64,000 nt of DNA, from positions 558,001 through 622,000 of the forward strand of contig VLTN01000006.1 of NCBI GenBank assembly GCA_008330645.1, read 5' to 3'. This document shows, one piece after another, positions 9,901-18,346 of this stretch. The stretch comes from Cafeteria roenbergensis (lineage: Eukaryota > Sar > Bigyra > Bicosoecida > Cafeteriaceae). Below the pieces are notes generated by a model. It ran no database searches. It had not been told where the DNA came from and was given only the letters and a program-made list of their open reading frames with translations. Both the position numbers and the translations under genes were made by a program. The first letter of the stretch is position 1, and the number at the start of each line of letters is the position of its first letter.

Positions 9901-12207
9901 GCAAGGGCGGACGAGGCGCGCGCAGCCGACGGCACCGTCACCCTCAGCGGAATCAGGCTTGCCGTGCCCCTCATCAGCAGCCACGCCGCGTTCCACAAGG
10001 CCCACCCCTGGGGCGCCTTTCTGTCCGAGGGCGCATACAAGAAGGTCTACGCCGTTTGGAACAAGGCGCTTGGCCGGCGCGAGGCCGTCTCCGTGATGGA
10101 CGTTGAGGCCATTGCAGACGCCGGTGCGTGCGACGTAGTCAGAGCGGAGGTTCGCTGTGCCTGCCTGGTCAGCGAGCTGGTGCGCACTGGCGTGTGCCCC
10201 AACTTTGTTCAGACGTTCCAGGTGCTTGCAACGTCGTTTGAGCCGTCGGAGGCCCTGTGGGGCACCGAACACTGTCGCCTTCCCAGAGGCCCACTGTCAG
10301 CCGCGGCGCTGCGCTGGGCCAGCGACAGCCCGGGACCGTCCGACTTCCGGCTGCCAGTGCCGGCAGGTCCGGATGGCAAGGCGTTTCCGAACCCCAACGC
10401 TGTGGACCTGGGCGTGTTCCAGCTGGCCCGGATGGAGCTTTGCTCAGGAGGCGATGTGGAGGAGCACCTGCGCTCCATCGAGCCGCTCGTTGCCGCCGTG
10501 GAGCAGGCCGAGATGGCCGCCGCCGCTGGGGAGGCACCCGCTTCGGCCAGTGGACAGAAGGCGAAGAAGCGCGGCTCCTCGGGGCGACGCGGGAGCGGCA
10601 GCGGCAGGACGCGAGCCAGCGGTGAATCGCCGCCTGACTCTCCGTTGGAGGTTGACAGGTGGTTCATGGGCACGGCCCAGGCGGCAGCAGGAGCCGCCAG
10701 CACCCCTGGAAGCGGCGCCCTTGGCCTCATCGCGCAGCTGTTGGCCTCGCTGCTGGCCGCACGGGACCGGCTGTGCATGCGACACTGGGATGTGAAGCTG
10801 CTCAACTGCCTGCTGATGCCTTCGGACGCCGTGCGCCCGGGCCCGCGCGCAGCCGGCGCCGCCGCCCGAGGCGGGCCAGCGCCCAGCGTCCTGGCCGCGG
10901 AGAGTGATCCAGCCCTCGGGCAGCTCGCGGGCGCCTCGACGTCGCGCTCCCTCGCGGGCGCAGAGCAGCTGGACGGGGTGGTGCTGCGCTACGGAACTCG
11001 CGGGGGCGCGCAGCCGGCGGCGACAGCGGCCCGCCAGCACGCGGCCAACGGGGGAGCCGGCGCGGCAGAGACGGAGACCTCGTCGCTGGTGGTGGCCCTG
11101 CCCCGCTCTGAGCGGGCCGCGCTTCCGCGAGGCTGGCTGCTGGCCAGGGCCTCCGAGGGAGGGAGCGTCGATGAGTCTGTCAGCGCGGCCCGCCTCCAGC
11201 TGGCTGCCCAGCCTGGCTTCGTGCTGAAGCTGGCGGACTTTGGCACGGCGGACACGCGCGAGGCGTCCCTTGGCCACCCTGTGCGCGCCAGGCACGTGAC
11301 AACCCTCGAGAACACGGCTCTGGACCTGCTGGTGATGGGCGACTCGACCAAGCAGGACTTCCACGCCGACTCGTGGGCCGCTGGGCTGTGCGTACTACAC
11401 CTGCTGACGGGAGCCGCGCCGTACGAGGAAGTGCTCGAGGAGGTCACGTGCCCCGCCCCGCTGCGCAAGGCGCTCTATGACGCGTGGACTGGCCGAACGT
11501 GGGGACGGAGGAAGCGGCCAGCCGCTGAGCCAGGCTTTGCTGCCCTTGAGCCGGTGCTGAGGGAGGACGAGGAGGACGGCACTTTGGCCGACACGCTGGC
11601 CCGGATCGTGGTCCTGTTCGGCCTTCCAGGGGCAGGCAACGACCAGGCATCGGGGTGCGCCGTGCCGGCACATCTGTGGACGGAAGAGGATGCCGCCGAG
11701 TGGGGTGCGCCTTCGCCCCCTCCGCTCGAGGCCCCGGAAGCGTTTAGCAAGTCGGTCGTGTGGAGGACGCTGCAGCAGTGGCTGGGCCCTGTTGACGCGG
11801 CCCGCAGTGGCGGGCCCGCCAAGCGGACCTCGACGCGCGCCCGTCGCCCAACCGCCCGCTCTCGGTCTGGGATGAAGGCCAGCTCGGCGGACGCAGACGG
11901 CGAGGCCGTGCGCGCGTGGTTCAAAGCTTCGCAGGAGCGGTTCAACGTGTGGGTCGGAAACCACGGGTTGATGCAGCGGGCGCGCAGGCGCATGGCCGCG
12001 GCGCCTGGCACCGCAGCGCTGCTGTGGGCACTATGCCAGTTTGACCCGGAGAAGCGGCCGCGTGCTTCTGACCTGCTTGCCGGCTCGGCGGCCTTGGAGC
12101 CGCTGCGGCAGGCAGGCCTGCCGGGCGGGGCGGCCGCGGCATCGCTCGCTTCGTACGGCGAGGTTTCGCTTCCGGCACTGGCGTGCCCGACGCGAGACGA
12201 TGTGTGA
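6946..12207 (+). CDS. Giant divergent protein-kinase-like protein with F-box-like segment
   Basis: A single open frame of 1,753 residues. The first ~900 are low-complexity Ser/Ala/Arg/Pro, probably disordered. Residues ~910-945 (VLPLVLEWVAASELMGPL, then PLVSRAWSRAA) resemble an F-box. The kinase-like domain spans ~1010-1620. It has a Gly loop (EGAYKKVYAV, from 1028), a catalytic loop HWDVKLLN at 1280-1287 in place of HRDxKxxN, and DFG at 1431-1433. Where the VAIK lysine is expected (1047-1051) the sequence is AVSVM, with no Lys. APE is replaced by ENTALDLL, then DSWAAGLCVLHLLTG follows, as in subdomain IX. About 140 extra residues sit between the catalytic loop and DFG. Either a WNK-like relocated Lys or a pseudokinase is possible. 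Target unknown. I cannot exclude in-frame introns in the insertion. Confidence 0.72.
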   Translation: MADWLFSGPAGAKPSRGTTVATYGRRRRAPPAPAASSERAAAGGRRPALATASTNVLPCDSEAGGRSLLKREPARRAASRAVAPDSPQPAAAPHAANEAEAAAVPLEDGAVPSSPEPASAPRPARALRARRATQRSSVAQATRTRRGGTASAAAGTGAASIDSLPRRAAGAPRAHALGVEATTPVASRAPGPASAAASRDSLDTPSPMLGKRQPVEQLGAASPTDATPEATRGPVRALHRIAASPSSSPVSSPNSVGRNSDALTCSPAPSLLSLASSAGEGRAKLVVPSPLSSPAAGAGVARASQPRSRVSLGGSSLASSRPSPAPSSRRRSTGSLRSGGGAPKAAGSGLMSWIASLTSIGASSGVTAYVPGRGWQPRTATGAAGAPHGQAAGPDGAAARKGKKRGILKARLARAVHARRSVFPGGEIATDAASLATSAGAGAEAAPVTTSGISAGGARLHPTPDAASRRRSLAHRGATALHAQPRDRDSVGSLASLLSTDSVGSLGPADASAPSPAARPAPAAPRRSRLGAGGVASDSLGDASAGTPAACSDSSSDEDEDEFVQGIEAVKAALAGRRPIPEPASRSSVSSVARVSIMGAGRRSVMFRRVTRSQSRAMEKAKAAASQAAPATALARAKEAGLARSAATSKSKQPAAAAAPSGKSADVAASAGAPAAPGEVPRARPRAPAPLSRDLLALRQMRRVSMGVAAMGGALGGARSLLAAEGATDPLARARASFGGHPKRVALPGMASGRTSPKGADVPPAGPLPGAAASGAGVGVSAELRSALARRKERISEGSESGRLAGVIEEEDEEEEEEEEGGVDNGDDHGRSAEAGGADASGTAGAHASTPGTRRSAAASRRKRAAEPSSGAGETAAAANLEGREAEKDETSEAKAAAKGLVEGSTRSAGQLEAVLPLVLEWVAASELMGPLPLVSRAWSRAAAAAFNWRSAEVSEEVVDEEDVIEGPEEDEEASEEEAVRRVLQARADEARAADGTVTLSGIRLAVPLISSHAAFHKAHPWGAFLSEGAYKKVYAVWNKALGRREAVSVMDVEAIADAGACDVVRAEVRCACLVSELVRTGVCPNFVQTFQVLATSFEPSEALWGTEHCRLPRGPLSAAALRWASDSPGPSDFRLPVPAGPDGKAFPNPNAVDLGVFQLARMELCSGGDVEEHLRSIEPLVAAVEQAEMAAAAGEAPASASGQKAKKRGSSGRRGSGSGRTRASGESPPDSPLEVDRWFMGTAQAAAGAASTPGSGALGLIAQLLASLLAARDRLCMRHWDVKLLNCLLMPSDAVRPGPRAAGAAARGGPAPSVLAAESDPALGQLAGASTSRSLAGAEQLDGVVLRYGTRGGAQPAATAARQHAANGGAGAAETETSSLVVALPRSERAALPRGWLLARASEGGSVDESVSAARLQLAAQPGFVLKLADFGTADTREASLGHPVRARHVTTLENTALDLLVMGDSTKQDFHADSWAAGLCVLHLLTGAAPYEEVLEEVTCPAPLRKALYDAWTGRTWGRRKRPAAEPGFAALEPVLREDEEDGTLADTLARIVVLFGLPGAGNDQASGCAVPAHLWTEEDAAEWGAPSPPPLEAPEAFSKSVVWRTLQQWLGPVDAARSGGPAKRTSTRARRPTARSRSGMKASSADADGEAVRAWFKASQERFNVWVGNHGLMQRARRRMAAAPGTAALLWALCQFDPEKRPRASDLLAGSAALEPLRQAGLPGGAAAASLASYGEVSLPALACPTRDDV

Positions 12208-12419
12208 GCGCAAGCGTTCGTCCTGCGCGTCGTGCGCCGGTGTCGCGCACTTGAGGCATTCAAGGTACATGCAAGTTGCACAGCGGAACGGGCGGGCACA
12301 GAAACTGCCAGGCACACGGGCGCACGCTCCCAAGCACGCGCACACACGCAGCTGCATTCCCAGAAAGCTCGCCGCTACAAGACTGCTTCCTGCGGATCGC
12401 GCGACCAACCGGCGCGCCG

Positions 12420-13286
12420 TCAGCGCCTCGACAGAGCCACCGCCTCCCAGTCAGCGGGTCGCAGGAAGGCCACCTTGTCAGCGGGGTCAGCCAGCTTCCC
12501 GATGCGGTCGGGCTCCAGTCCCATTGCAGCCTCACCCGCGCCGCGACGCCGCAGCGCCTCCCTCACAACCCCCGCCATGTACTGGTTCATCGGGTGCACG
12601 GACGACGCCTCGAACTCCTCCAGCGTGATCCAGCGGGCCGCTGCGATCTCGTCCGTGTGCTGGATCGCGATGTCCGTCGTCGTCGCCTCGAGGTGCAGCA
12701 GGACGTACAGGTCTCCCACGTCGCCCCGCCGCCCCAGGCCGTGCTGGTGGCGGATCGCGAGCACGGTCCGCGGCACGGCCTGGACGCTGGTCTCTTCGCG
12801 TAGCTCCCTCGCCGCAGCCACCGAGATGTCCTCGCCAGGGTCGACGTACCCGCCAGGAAACTTCCAGGCGGCCCGCTTCCTGTGCTCATTCACCACGAGC
12901 AGGCGCCCCTCGCTGTCCGTGACCACGGCGGCCACGGCGACCGTGTGTGTCGCGTAGGGAGGCACCTTGTCTTCGCCGCGGCCGGTCCAGATGTAGCAGT
13001 CCACCTCCGAGCCGCCGCCGGAGTGGACGCGAAAGCCCGCCTCGAGGAATCGCGGAAGCAGCGCCGTCTCCTCCCCGCTCAAGGCAACCCACACAGCAAG
13101 CCGACCGCTACTCCTTGCCGCGCCGATTTGCTCTTGGATTTCTGTCGGCGTTACCGAAGCTGCGTCCGTCACTGTCACGCGCACGCTGTCAAACGGCGCA
13201 GGAGCAGCCGCAAGGCTTGACGCCAGCCTGCCGCTTCTGGCGAGGCAGCAGCTGCGCATTCGCGCGATGGCTGGAGACAGCGACAT
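12420..13286 (-). CDS. NUDT6-like Nudix hydrolase
   Basis: One exon of 288 residues from the ATG at 13286. A pre-Nudix region (residues ~55-100, VWVALSGEETALLPRFLEAG and YIWTG) precedes the Nudix fold that begins at TVAVAAVV. The Nudix box near 143-166 reads GGYVDPGEDISVAAARELRE then ETSV. It keeps the Gly, the Glu and the REUxEE metal-binding core, but Ser replaces the usual Gly after EE. This architecture and motifs such as RAAWKFPGG and IRHQHGL match animal NUDT6 and plant NUDT2/NUDX6-8 proteins, which cleave nucleoside-diphosphate-linked compounds. The substrate cannot be read from sequence. The N-terminus is Arg/Ala/Ser-rich and could be a mitochondrial presequence. It diverges from the twin CX9C gene across 143 bp. 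Confidence 0.88.
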   Translation of the reverse strand: MSLSPAIARMRSCCLARSGRLASSLAAAPAPFDSVRVTVTDAASVTPTEIQEQIGAARSSGRLAVWVALSGEETALLPRFLEAGFRVHSGGGSEVDCYIWTGRGEDKVPPYATHTVAVAAVVTDSEGRLLVVNEHRKRAAWKFPGGYVDPGEDISVAAARELREETSVQAVPRTVLAIRHQHGLGRRGDVGDLYVLLHLEATTTDIAIQHTDEIAAARWITLEEFEASSVHPMNQYMAGVVREALRRRGAGEAAMGLEPDRIGKLADPADKVAFLRPADWEAVALSRR

Positions 13287-13429
13287 GCTGGCAGCCAGCA
13301 GCTCTGGCCGCGCGCTTGGCGGGCCGGTGCAGGCGCTGCGTCAGTGGCCCGCGGGCAGAGCCGCCGAATGACGCCCACCCATCGACGACGCCATCGCCGG
13401 CGCATCTGCAGCACCCTCGCCACGCAGGA
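13287..13429. promoter_or_regulatory. Short divergent spacer, presumed shared promoter
   Basis: Only 143 bases separate the start codons of the Nudix gene (-) and the twin CX9C gene (+), the tightest head-to-head pair in the window. Shared regulation is likely. No motif was recognised. Confidence 0.45.
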
Positions 13430-14169
13430 ATGGCAAGCGCACGCAAGCCCGCCGCGACCGAGAGGTTCGTGGAGCCCGGATGGGGAGTCGGAGAGGCCAC
13501 TGAGCTGGACAAGAAGGTGCCGGACCAGATCGCCGACATGCGCGTGACGCCAGAGCTCCGTGCCATGTACGCGGGGTTCCCTGAGCTGCTTCTCGTGTGA
13601 GCCAAGGCGCGCGTGGCCCGCTGCGCCACGCGCCGCCGCTTGCAGCTGCGAGAGGCCAGGCCGGCTTGCGCCCGCCAGGAGCACGCAGCTGCGCCGTCTG
13701 GCGGCCTGCGCTCCCCGCTCGCGTCACTCTGCTGCTTCGGCCACCGGCCGCGCTCACGGCTCGGCCACCGCTGCGTGGCCGCAAGCCCGGCACGGGTTGG
13801 CTGCTTGACGCGCATCGGGATCCCGTAGCGGCTGGTGCTCCAGCGCGCGGGCCTTTGGGGGGGGGGGGAGGGGCATGGTCGACTCGTTCCGGCCCCCTCC
13901 AGCAGCTGACCAGCGCGACCCGCAAACGCCGAGCGTTCCCTCCCGCGCCCTCGCCGCGCAGCCGGGCAACCTTCAGCAAGCGTTGCCGCAAGCCGTGGGA
14001 TGCCATCAACATGTGCATGCGCCAGCAGCTCGACCACGAAACGTGCACAGAGGTGTTCAAGTCGTGGCGCCCCTGCGAGGACGAAATGCGGCGCAAGCGC
14101 ATCAAGGCTGCCCGCGTCGCCGAGGACGAGCAGCGCCGGCAGTTGACGGAGCGGTCGAAGCGCAGCTGA
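13430..14169 (+). CDS. Twin CX9C (CHCH) mitochondrial protein
   Basis: Two exons, 13430-13596 and 13962-14169, give 124 residues. The join CTCGT|GTGAGC to CGCAG|CCGG restores a Val codon and keeps frame. Exon 1 alone would end at an in-frame TGA that lies inside the donor. Cysteines fall at 64, 74, 84 and 94, so all three gaps are exactly nine residues (CRKPWDAINMC, then DHETC and SWRPC). This is the twin CX9C helix-hairpin pattern of small proteins imported and oxidised by Mia40/Erv1 in the intermembrane space. Many such proteins serve respiratory-complex assembly. The tail after Cys94 is a basic helix. I cannot match it to a specific member such as COX19, COX23 or CMC1. Confidence 0.8.
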
Positions 14170-14764
14170 GCAAGGCGCCTGTCCGCATCCTCTCCCCCGG
14201 CGACCGGCAAGGGCCTTTTGCGTCAACCTGCCTCGCTTCCGCCGCAGGGTTCCTGGCGGGTGAGCTGCCGCGAGGGACCCGTGAAAGGCGGCATGTGTGC
14301 GTGCGCCCGCGGCTGGTGGTCGTCCGACCGGATGAGAGGGGTGCGCCGTGCCGCAACTCGCGGATGCGTGGTCAATTCAGATGTCTGTGGTTCTCATTCG
14401 GCCCCCCCCCCCCGATGCGGGTCACTATCCACTTCAAGCTTCAGCGCCGCGCGGCCACAGTTGACGCACCTCACCAGAAGCAGGGGGCAAACGCAGGCGA
14501 ATAGAGGGCTGGTGGGGGGGGGCAGGGCTTCACCGCGGCACCTCGCAACGGCGCAAACACAATAAAAATCTCCCCCTCATGCCCGATGCAATAGACACCG
14601 CCTCACAGCGGCATGGCCGGCAGCCCGCGCAACGAGCACACCGTCATTCTTGAGCGCACGTGCGCTATCAATGGCTCCGCGTCCGCCCACCCTCCGGCAC
14701 CGCCGGCCTCACGGAGACGCCAGCTTGCCGCCCAGTCAGGGGGAGGCGCCAGCTTGCCGCCCAG
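14170..14764. other. Convergent spacer
   Basis: Tail-to-tail spacer between the twin CX9C and CLC genes. It holds a 12-base C run near 14400, G runs near 14510 and one AATAAA hexamer at 14561. The left unit of a 29-bp duplication lies at its right end. No credible gene was seen. Confidence 0.5.
14561..14566 (+). terminator. Possible poly(A) signal AATAAA
   Basis: An AATAAA hexamer stands out in otherwise GC-rich DNA, about 390 bases after the twin CX9C stop codon and on its strand. It could be a cleavage/polyadenylation signal, but many GC-rich protists do not use AATAAA, so this is tentative. Confidence 0.25.
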
Positions 14765-14776
14765 TCAGGGGGAGGC
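14719..14776. repeat. 29-bp direct duplication over the CLC stop codon
   Basis: Two perfect 29-bp copies, 14719-14747 and 14748-14776, begin gccagcttgccgcccagtca. The TGA stop of the CLC gene (14767-14765, minus strand) lies in the copy nearer that gene. Since 29 is not a multiple of three, gain or loss of a copy here would change frame downstream. Confidence 0.9.
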
Positions 14777-17700
14777 GCCAGCAAGGTCAAGCCTGCCCGG
14801 CGAGGCAAGGTCGTCCTTGAAGATGACACCAGCGAGTCTGCCCCGCTTGGTGACCAGCAGCTGCGAAAACACGCAGGTCGCTAGCAGATAGTGCGCCTTG
14901 GGCAGCGGCGTGAGCCAGTGCACTTCCATCGGGGCTGGGTCGGCTGGGATTGCAGGGTGAGGCTGCGCAGCGCCCCCACCGGCGGCGCCGCCGGCGGCCG
15001 AAGAGGAGGAGGGCGGGGCCGCACCGGGCTCTGTGATCAAGGAAGCCGCCGTTGAGGCGGAGGGCGCGGGAGAAGGCGACCGGCCGATGAGGGCGGCGCC
15101 CTCGCAGCCGCTGTCCGGGTCCTCTGAGCCCTGGCGGGCCAGGCCAGCTGATGCAGCTGACGGCACGGCGAAGGTCGGGGGCGCCCTCTTGGGAGACGGG
15201 TGTCGGGGCGCCCCGGCTGCTCGCTCCGCGGCGGGAGAGGCAAGCGGGCTCGTGGCGCCCGCAGCCTCGCCCATGCCCGACGAGGGCACAATGGCTGTGG
15301 CGTCAAGGCCTTGGAACCGAAGCGGGTCCCGCAGGTTCGGTGGCACAACCGCCAGAGCCGCGTCACGGCGGCTCGCCGGTGCGGGCGACGCTGCCGCCGC
15401 AGCGGCTCCCTCCTGCCGCAGGGGCTCGCCGTCCCCAAGCTCCCGCGCAAGGTTGCGCCTGGAGCCCGTGAGCAGGTGCGCCGGGGCTCCCGCCCTGCGG
15501 ATTGCTTTGGCGGCGTCGGCGAGGAGCGCAGCCCCGAGGTCTTCGAGGCCGCGTCGCTCAAGCGCCGACTCGAGCGAGCCTCTGGCAACGGTGCCCAGCA
15601 GGCGCATTGCGGCGAGGCTGTCCACGACGGGTATGTCGGACACGGGGGGCGTGCCGGCGTCGTCCGCCCTGCGCCGAGAGGCGGAGCGGCCGCCGCCAGC
15701 CGGCGTGGCGGAGGCGGAGGCCGCTCCTGCTGCGTAGTCCCGCGCCCGGCCGGAGGCGGCTGCCGACGAGGAGGTGCGCCCGGCTCTGCTGGCGGCCAGG
15801 TCAAGGGGTTGGGCGAAGGCTGGGAGAAGGTCGTCCGTCCGCGAGCGCAGGGCGTCGAGGACGATGGCGCCGTCCAGGCGGGCTTGACTGGCCTCCATGC
15901 CTCGGTTGCGGTGGGCTCGGAGGCTGGCAATCGCGGCGGCTGGGACCAGCGAGCCGACGCGCCGGCAGCAGGAGGAGGGCATCCACGACGAATTGCAGAG
16001 CGAGCACGAGCAGCAAGAGGGGGGCGAGGAGGAGGACGACGACGCAGAGGAGGAGGAGGAGGAGGAGGCGGCGGAGAGCGTTGGGGCGCCGTTGGTCACG
16101 GCGAGGAGCGCGGCCACCTCGAGCGGGGTTGCCTCGTCAAGGGCGAGGGCGGGGGGCGGCCGCATGACGTCACACGCGCGCAAGGCGTAGTGCCTCGCCG
16201 ATCGCAGGCGCGGGAGGTACGGCAGGCCGGCGACCGCCATGAGAGCGTCGTAGACGGACACGGTGAACAGCGAGGCGGTGAGGTACGCGGCCACGACGGC
16301 GACGAGGACGGGGAGCATGTGGTGGATCTGCTGGGTGAGCTCGAAGACGATGAGGGCGACGGAGAGCGTCTGGGTCACGCCGGCGGTGAGGGCGGCGGCC
16401 CCCACCACAGCAAAGGCGCCGGGCTCGATGTTGGCTCCCGGCGCCATGAGCAGGAGGAGCTCTCCCGCCAAGCGCCCCAGGGCTGCCCCCATGGCAAAGA
16501 TGGGAGTGAACAGCCCCGAGGGGATGGGGAGGGCGATGGATACGGGAATGAGGACGGCACGGGTGGCCACGAAGGCAAGCAGCGTGAAGACCAGAGCCGC
16601 GCCCTCGCCCCACACGGGGGCCAGCGGGCCGGCGCTTGCGTCGGAGGCGGGCGTGAGGGACGAGTTGCCGGGCGGGGCGAGGCCGGGCGCGGGCTGGCCT
16701 GGCGGCGCCGCGCGCAGTGCTGGGTCGTCGGCGGCTGTGTAGCCATCCTTGTCCTGGAAGAGAGAATTGATTGCGTTTCGGTCGCTGAGGCCGAGGGCGG
16801 GCGCCGAGGACGAGGCCGCGGACACGGCGAGCGCGACGACACACGCGAGCGCATAGCGCGCCCAGGGGCCGCTGCACCGGCGGAGGAAGCTTCGGCGGGC
16901 GAGGTTGGCGGCGGCCGTGAGACGCACCATGGCCGAGGCCACGAGGCCGCAGGCAACGCCGAGCGCCGCGAAGGCGATGAGCTGCCAAGACATGTCCGGG
17001 GCACCGAACTCCGTGGGCTGGAAGAGCTGGTCGTCGGCCAGGGCCTGCAGAGCCTCGAAGACGAAGACACAGACGAGGGAGCAGAGCACGCCCCTCCAGA
17101 GGCTCGACACCTGATAGTACGTCGCCGTGGCCTCCACGCTGAAGATGACGCCGCCCATGGGCGCGCCCAGCGTGGCAGTCACACCCGCGGCCACAGCTGC
17201 GGCGAGGGCCTGTCGCTTTAGCGTATCGGACCTGCGCACGCCGCTGAAGCAGGGGAGGCGCCAGAGCTTGGCAGCCGCCGTCGCAGCCATGTGCACGAAC
17301 GGACCCTCCTTGCCGACAAACAGCCCGGAAGCGAGGGCCGCGATGAGCCCGATGGTCTTGGCTCCCAGCGTGGGGAGGCTCAGCTGCTTGTGGAGCCAGG
17401 TGCCCGCGAGAATCGCCTTGACCTGCGGGATGCCGGAGCCCTCCGCTCGCTCGGTGAGCAGGTGCCCAACCGACACGGCGAGCATAGCGAAGAAGCAGGC
17501 CCACAGAGCCGCCACGGGCCAGCCGGAGAGGCCCGGCGGCGCGGCCTCCTGCAGCGAAGCGCGCGCCCCCAGCAGGCTGCCGACGATGCCGTCCACCGCC
17601 GCGCCGCCGAGCGCAGCGGTGGCCCCCACAAGTGAGAGGAAGAGGATCGTGGAGGGAGTGTCCGCGAATACACGAAGCAGCATGCGCATGCGGGCGCGGA

Positions 17701-18067
17701 GCACTTGCAGGCACCCCGCCCGCCCAGCGGCGCGCATCGCGGCCAGCTCAGCGCGGGTCTCTGCCTCGGCCTCCTCGACCCGCTGCACCTCGCCCTCCAG
17801 CTCGTCGTGTGCCCTGCTGGCGTACACTGCGCCGCTTGAAAACGCCAGAACAGGAGGGGGGGGGGGGGTGGCTTCGAGTCGCGCAAGGACTGCGCCGAAC
17901 GCGCGCTTGCCACGTCTCGCGCACGGCAGCGGGGTCAGTCGCACGGCCTTTCCTGGCTCACTGTCGGTGATGTGCATCCCGCCCGCATGTCGCGTCGCGG
18001 CCCCGCTCGACGCGATTTCGTCCCGAATCTCCGTGAGGAACGCCCTTGCGCTGGACGTGACGGCCAT
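14765..18067 (-). CDS. CLC-type chloride channel with CBS domains
   Basis: One open frame of 1,100 residues with the hydrophobic pattern of a CLC protein. Signature motifs are GSGIPQ at 210, GKEGPFVH at 252 (gating Glu254) and SGLFTP later. After GAPMGGVIFSVE the next residue is Ala. The exchanger 'proton glutamate' sits at that position in antiporters, and channels have a non-acidic residue, so I predict a chloride channel of the animal CLC-1/2 type. A cytosolic tail starts near residue 620. CBS1 begins at CDVMRPPPALALDEATPLEV and is split by a ~40-residue Ser/Cys-rich insertion. CBS2 ends the protein at LLVTKRGRLAGVIFKDDL. A 13-C run encodes Pro near residue 68; a short missed intron there cannot be excluded. 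Confidence 0.9.
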   Translation of the reverse strand: MAVTSSARAFLTEIRDEIASSGAATRHAGGMHITDSEPGKAVRLTPLPCARRGKRAFGAVLARLEATPPPPPVLAFSSGAVYASRAHDELEGEVQRVEEAEAETRAELAAMRAAGRAGCLQVLRARMRMLLRVFADTPSTILFLSLVGATAALGGAAVDGIVGSLLGARASLQEAAPPGLSGWPVAALWACFFAMLAVSVGHLLTERAEGSGIPQVKAILAGTWLHKQLSLPTLGAKTIGLIAALASGLFVGKEGPFVHMAATAAAKLWRLPCFSGVRRSDTLKRQALAAAVAAGVTATLGAPMGGVIFSVEATATYYQVSSLWRGVLCSLVCVFVFEALQALADDQLFQPTEFGAPDMSWQLIAFAALGVACGLVASAMVRLTAAANLARRSFLRRCSGPWARYALACVVALAVSAASSSAPALGLSDRNAINSLFQDKDGYTAADDPALRAAPPGQPAPGLAPPGNSSLTPASDASAGPLAPVWGEGAALVFTLLAFVATRAVLIPVSIALPIPSGLFTPIFAMGAALGRLAGELLLLMAPGANIEPGAFAVVGAAALTAGVTQTLSVALIVFELTQQIHHMLPVLVAVVAAYLTASLFTVSVYDALMAVAGLPYLPRLRSARHYALRACDVMRPPPALALDEATPLEVAALLAVTNGAPTLSAASSSSSSSASSSSSSPPSCCSCSLCNSSWMPSSCCRRVGSLVPAAAIASLRAHRNRGMEASQARLDGAIVLDALRSRTDDLLPAFAQPLDLAASRAGRTSSSAAASGRARDYAAGAASASATPAGGGRSASRRRADDAGTPPVSDIPVVDSLAAMRLLGTVARGSLESALERRGLEDLGAALLADAAKAIRRAGAPAHLLTGSRRNLARELGDGEPLRQEGAAAAAASPAPASRRDAALAVVPPNLRDPLRFQGLDATAIVPSSGMGEAAGATSPLASPAAERAAGAPRHPSPKRAPPTFAVPSAASAGLARQGSEDPDSGCEGAALIGRSPSPAPSASTAASLITEPGAAPPSSSSAAGGAAGGGAAQPHPAIPADPAPMEVHWLTPLPKAHYLLATCVFSQLLVTKRGRLAGVIFKDDLASPGRLDLAGASP

Positions 18068-18346
18068 GGCGGCGAGTCACACTGGTCGGCAGTCGCCCCG
18101 TTGCCGGGCAGAGAGCGCGCAGCGCACGCTCAGGAGCCCCGGGGACGCGCAGGCGTGCAAGCTACAAGGCCACACGAGCGAGGCCGCCCGGACGACCGGC
18201 CGCACTCGCAGGCCCCGGCAGGCGCGGAGTGGGCCACGGGTGTTCCAGCCGCACGGCCTTGCCCCGGCAGAGCAGCGCGAAAGGGCTCCCCAATCGGCCG
18301 CCTGCCGCGAGCCGCGCTCGCCACTGCCACTGCCGCGGGCGTGGTC
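18068..18346. promoter_or_regulatory. Divergent spacer, presumed shared promoter
   Basis: These 279 bases lie between the start codons of the CLC channel (-) and SEC63 (+). No core element was recognised. Confidence 0.4.
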
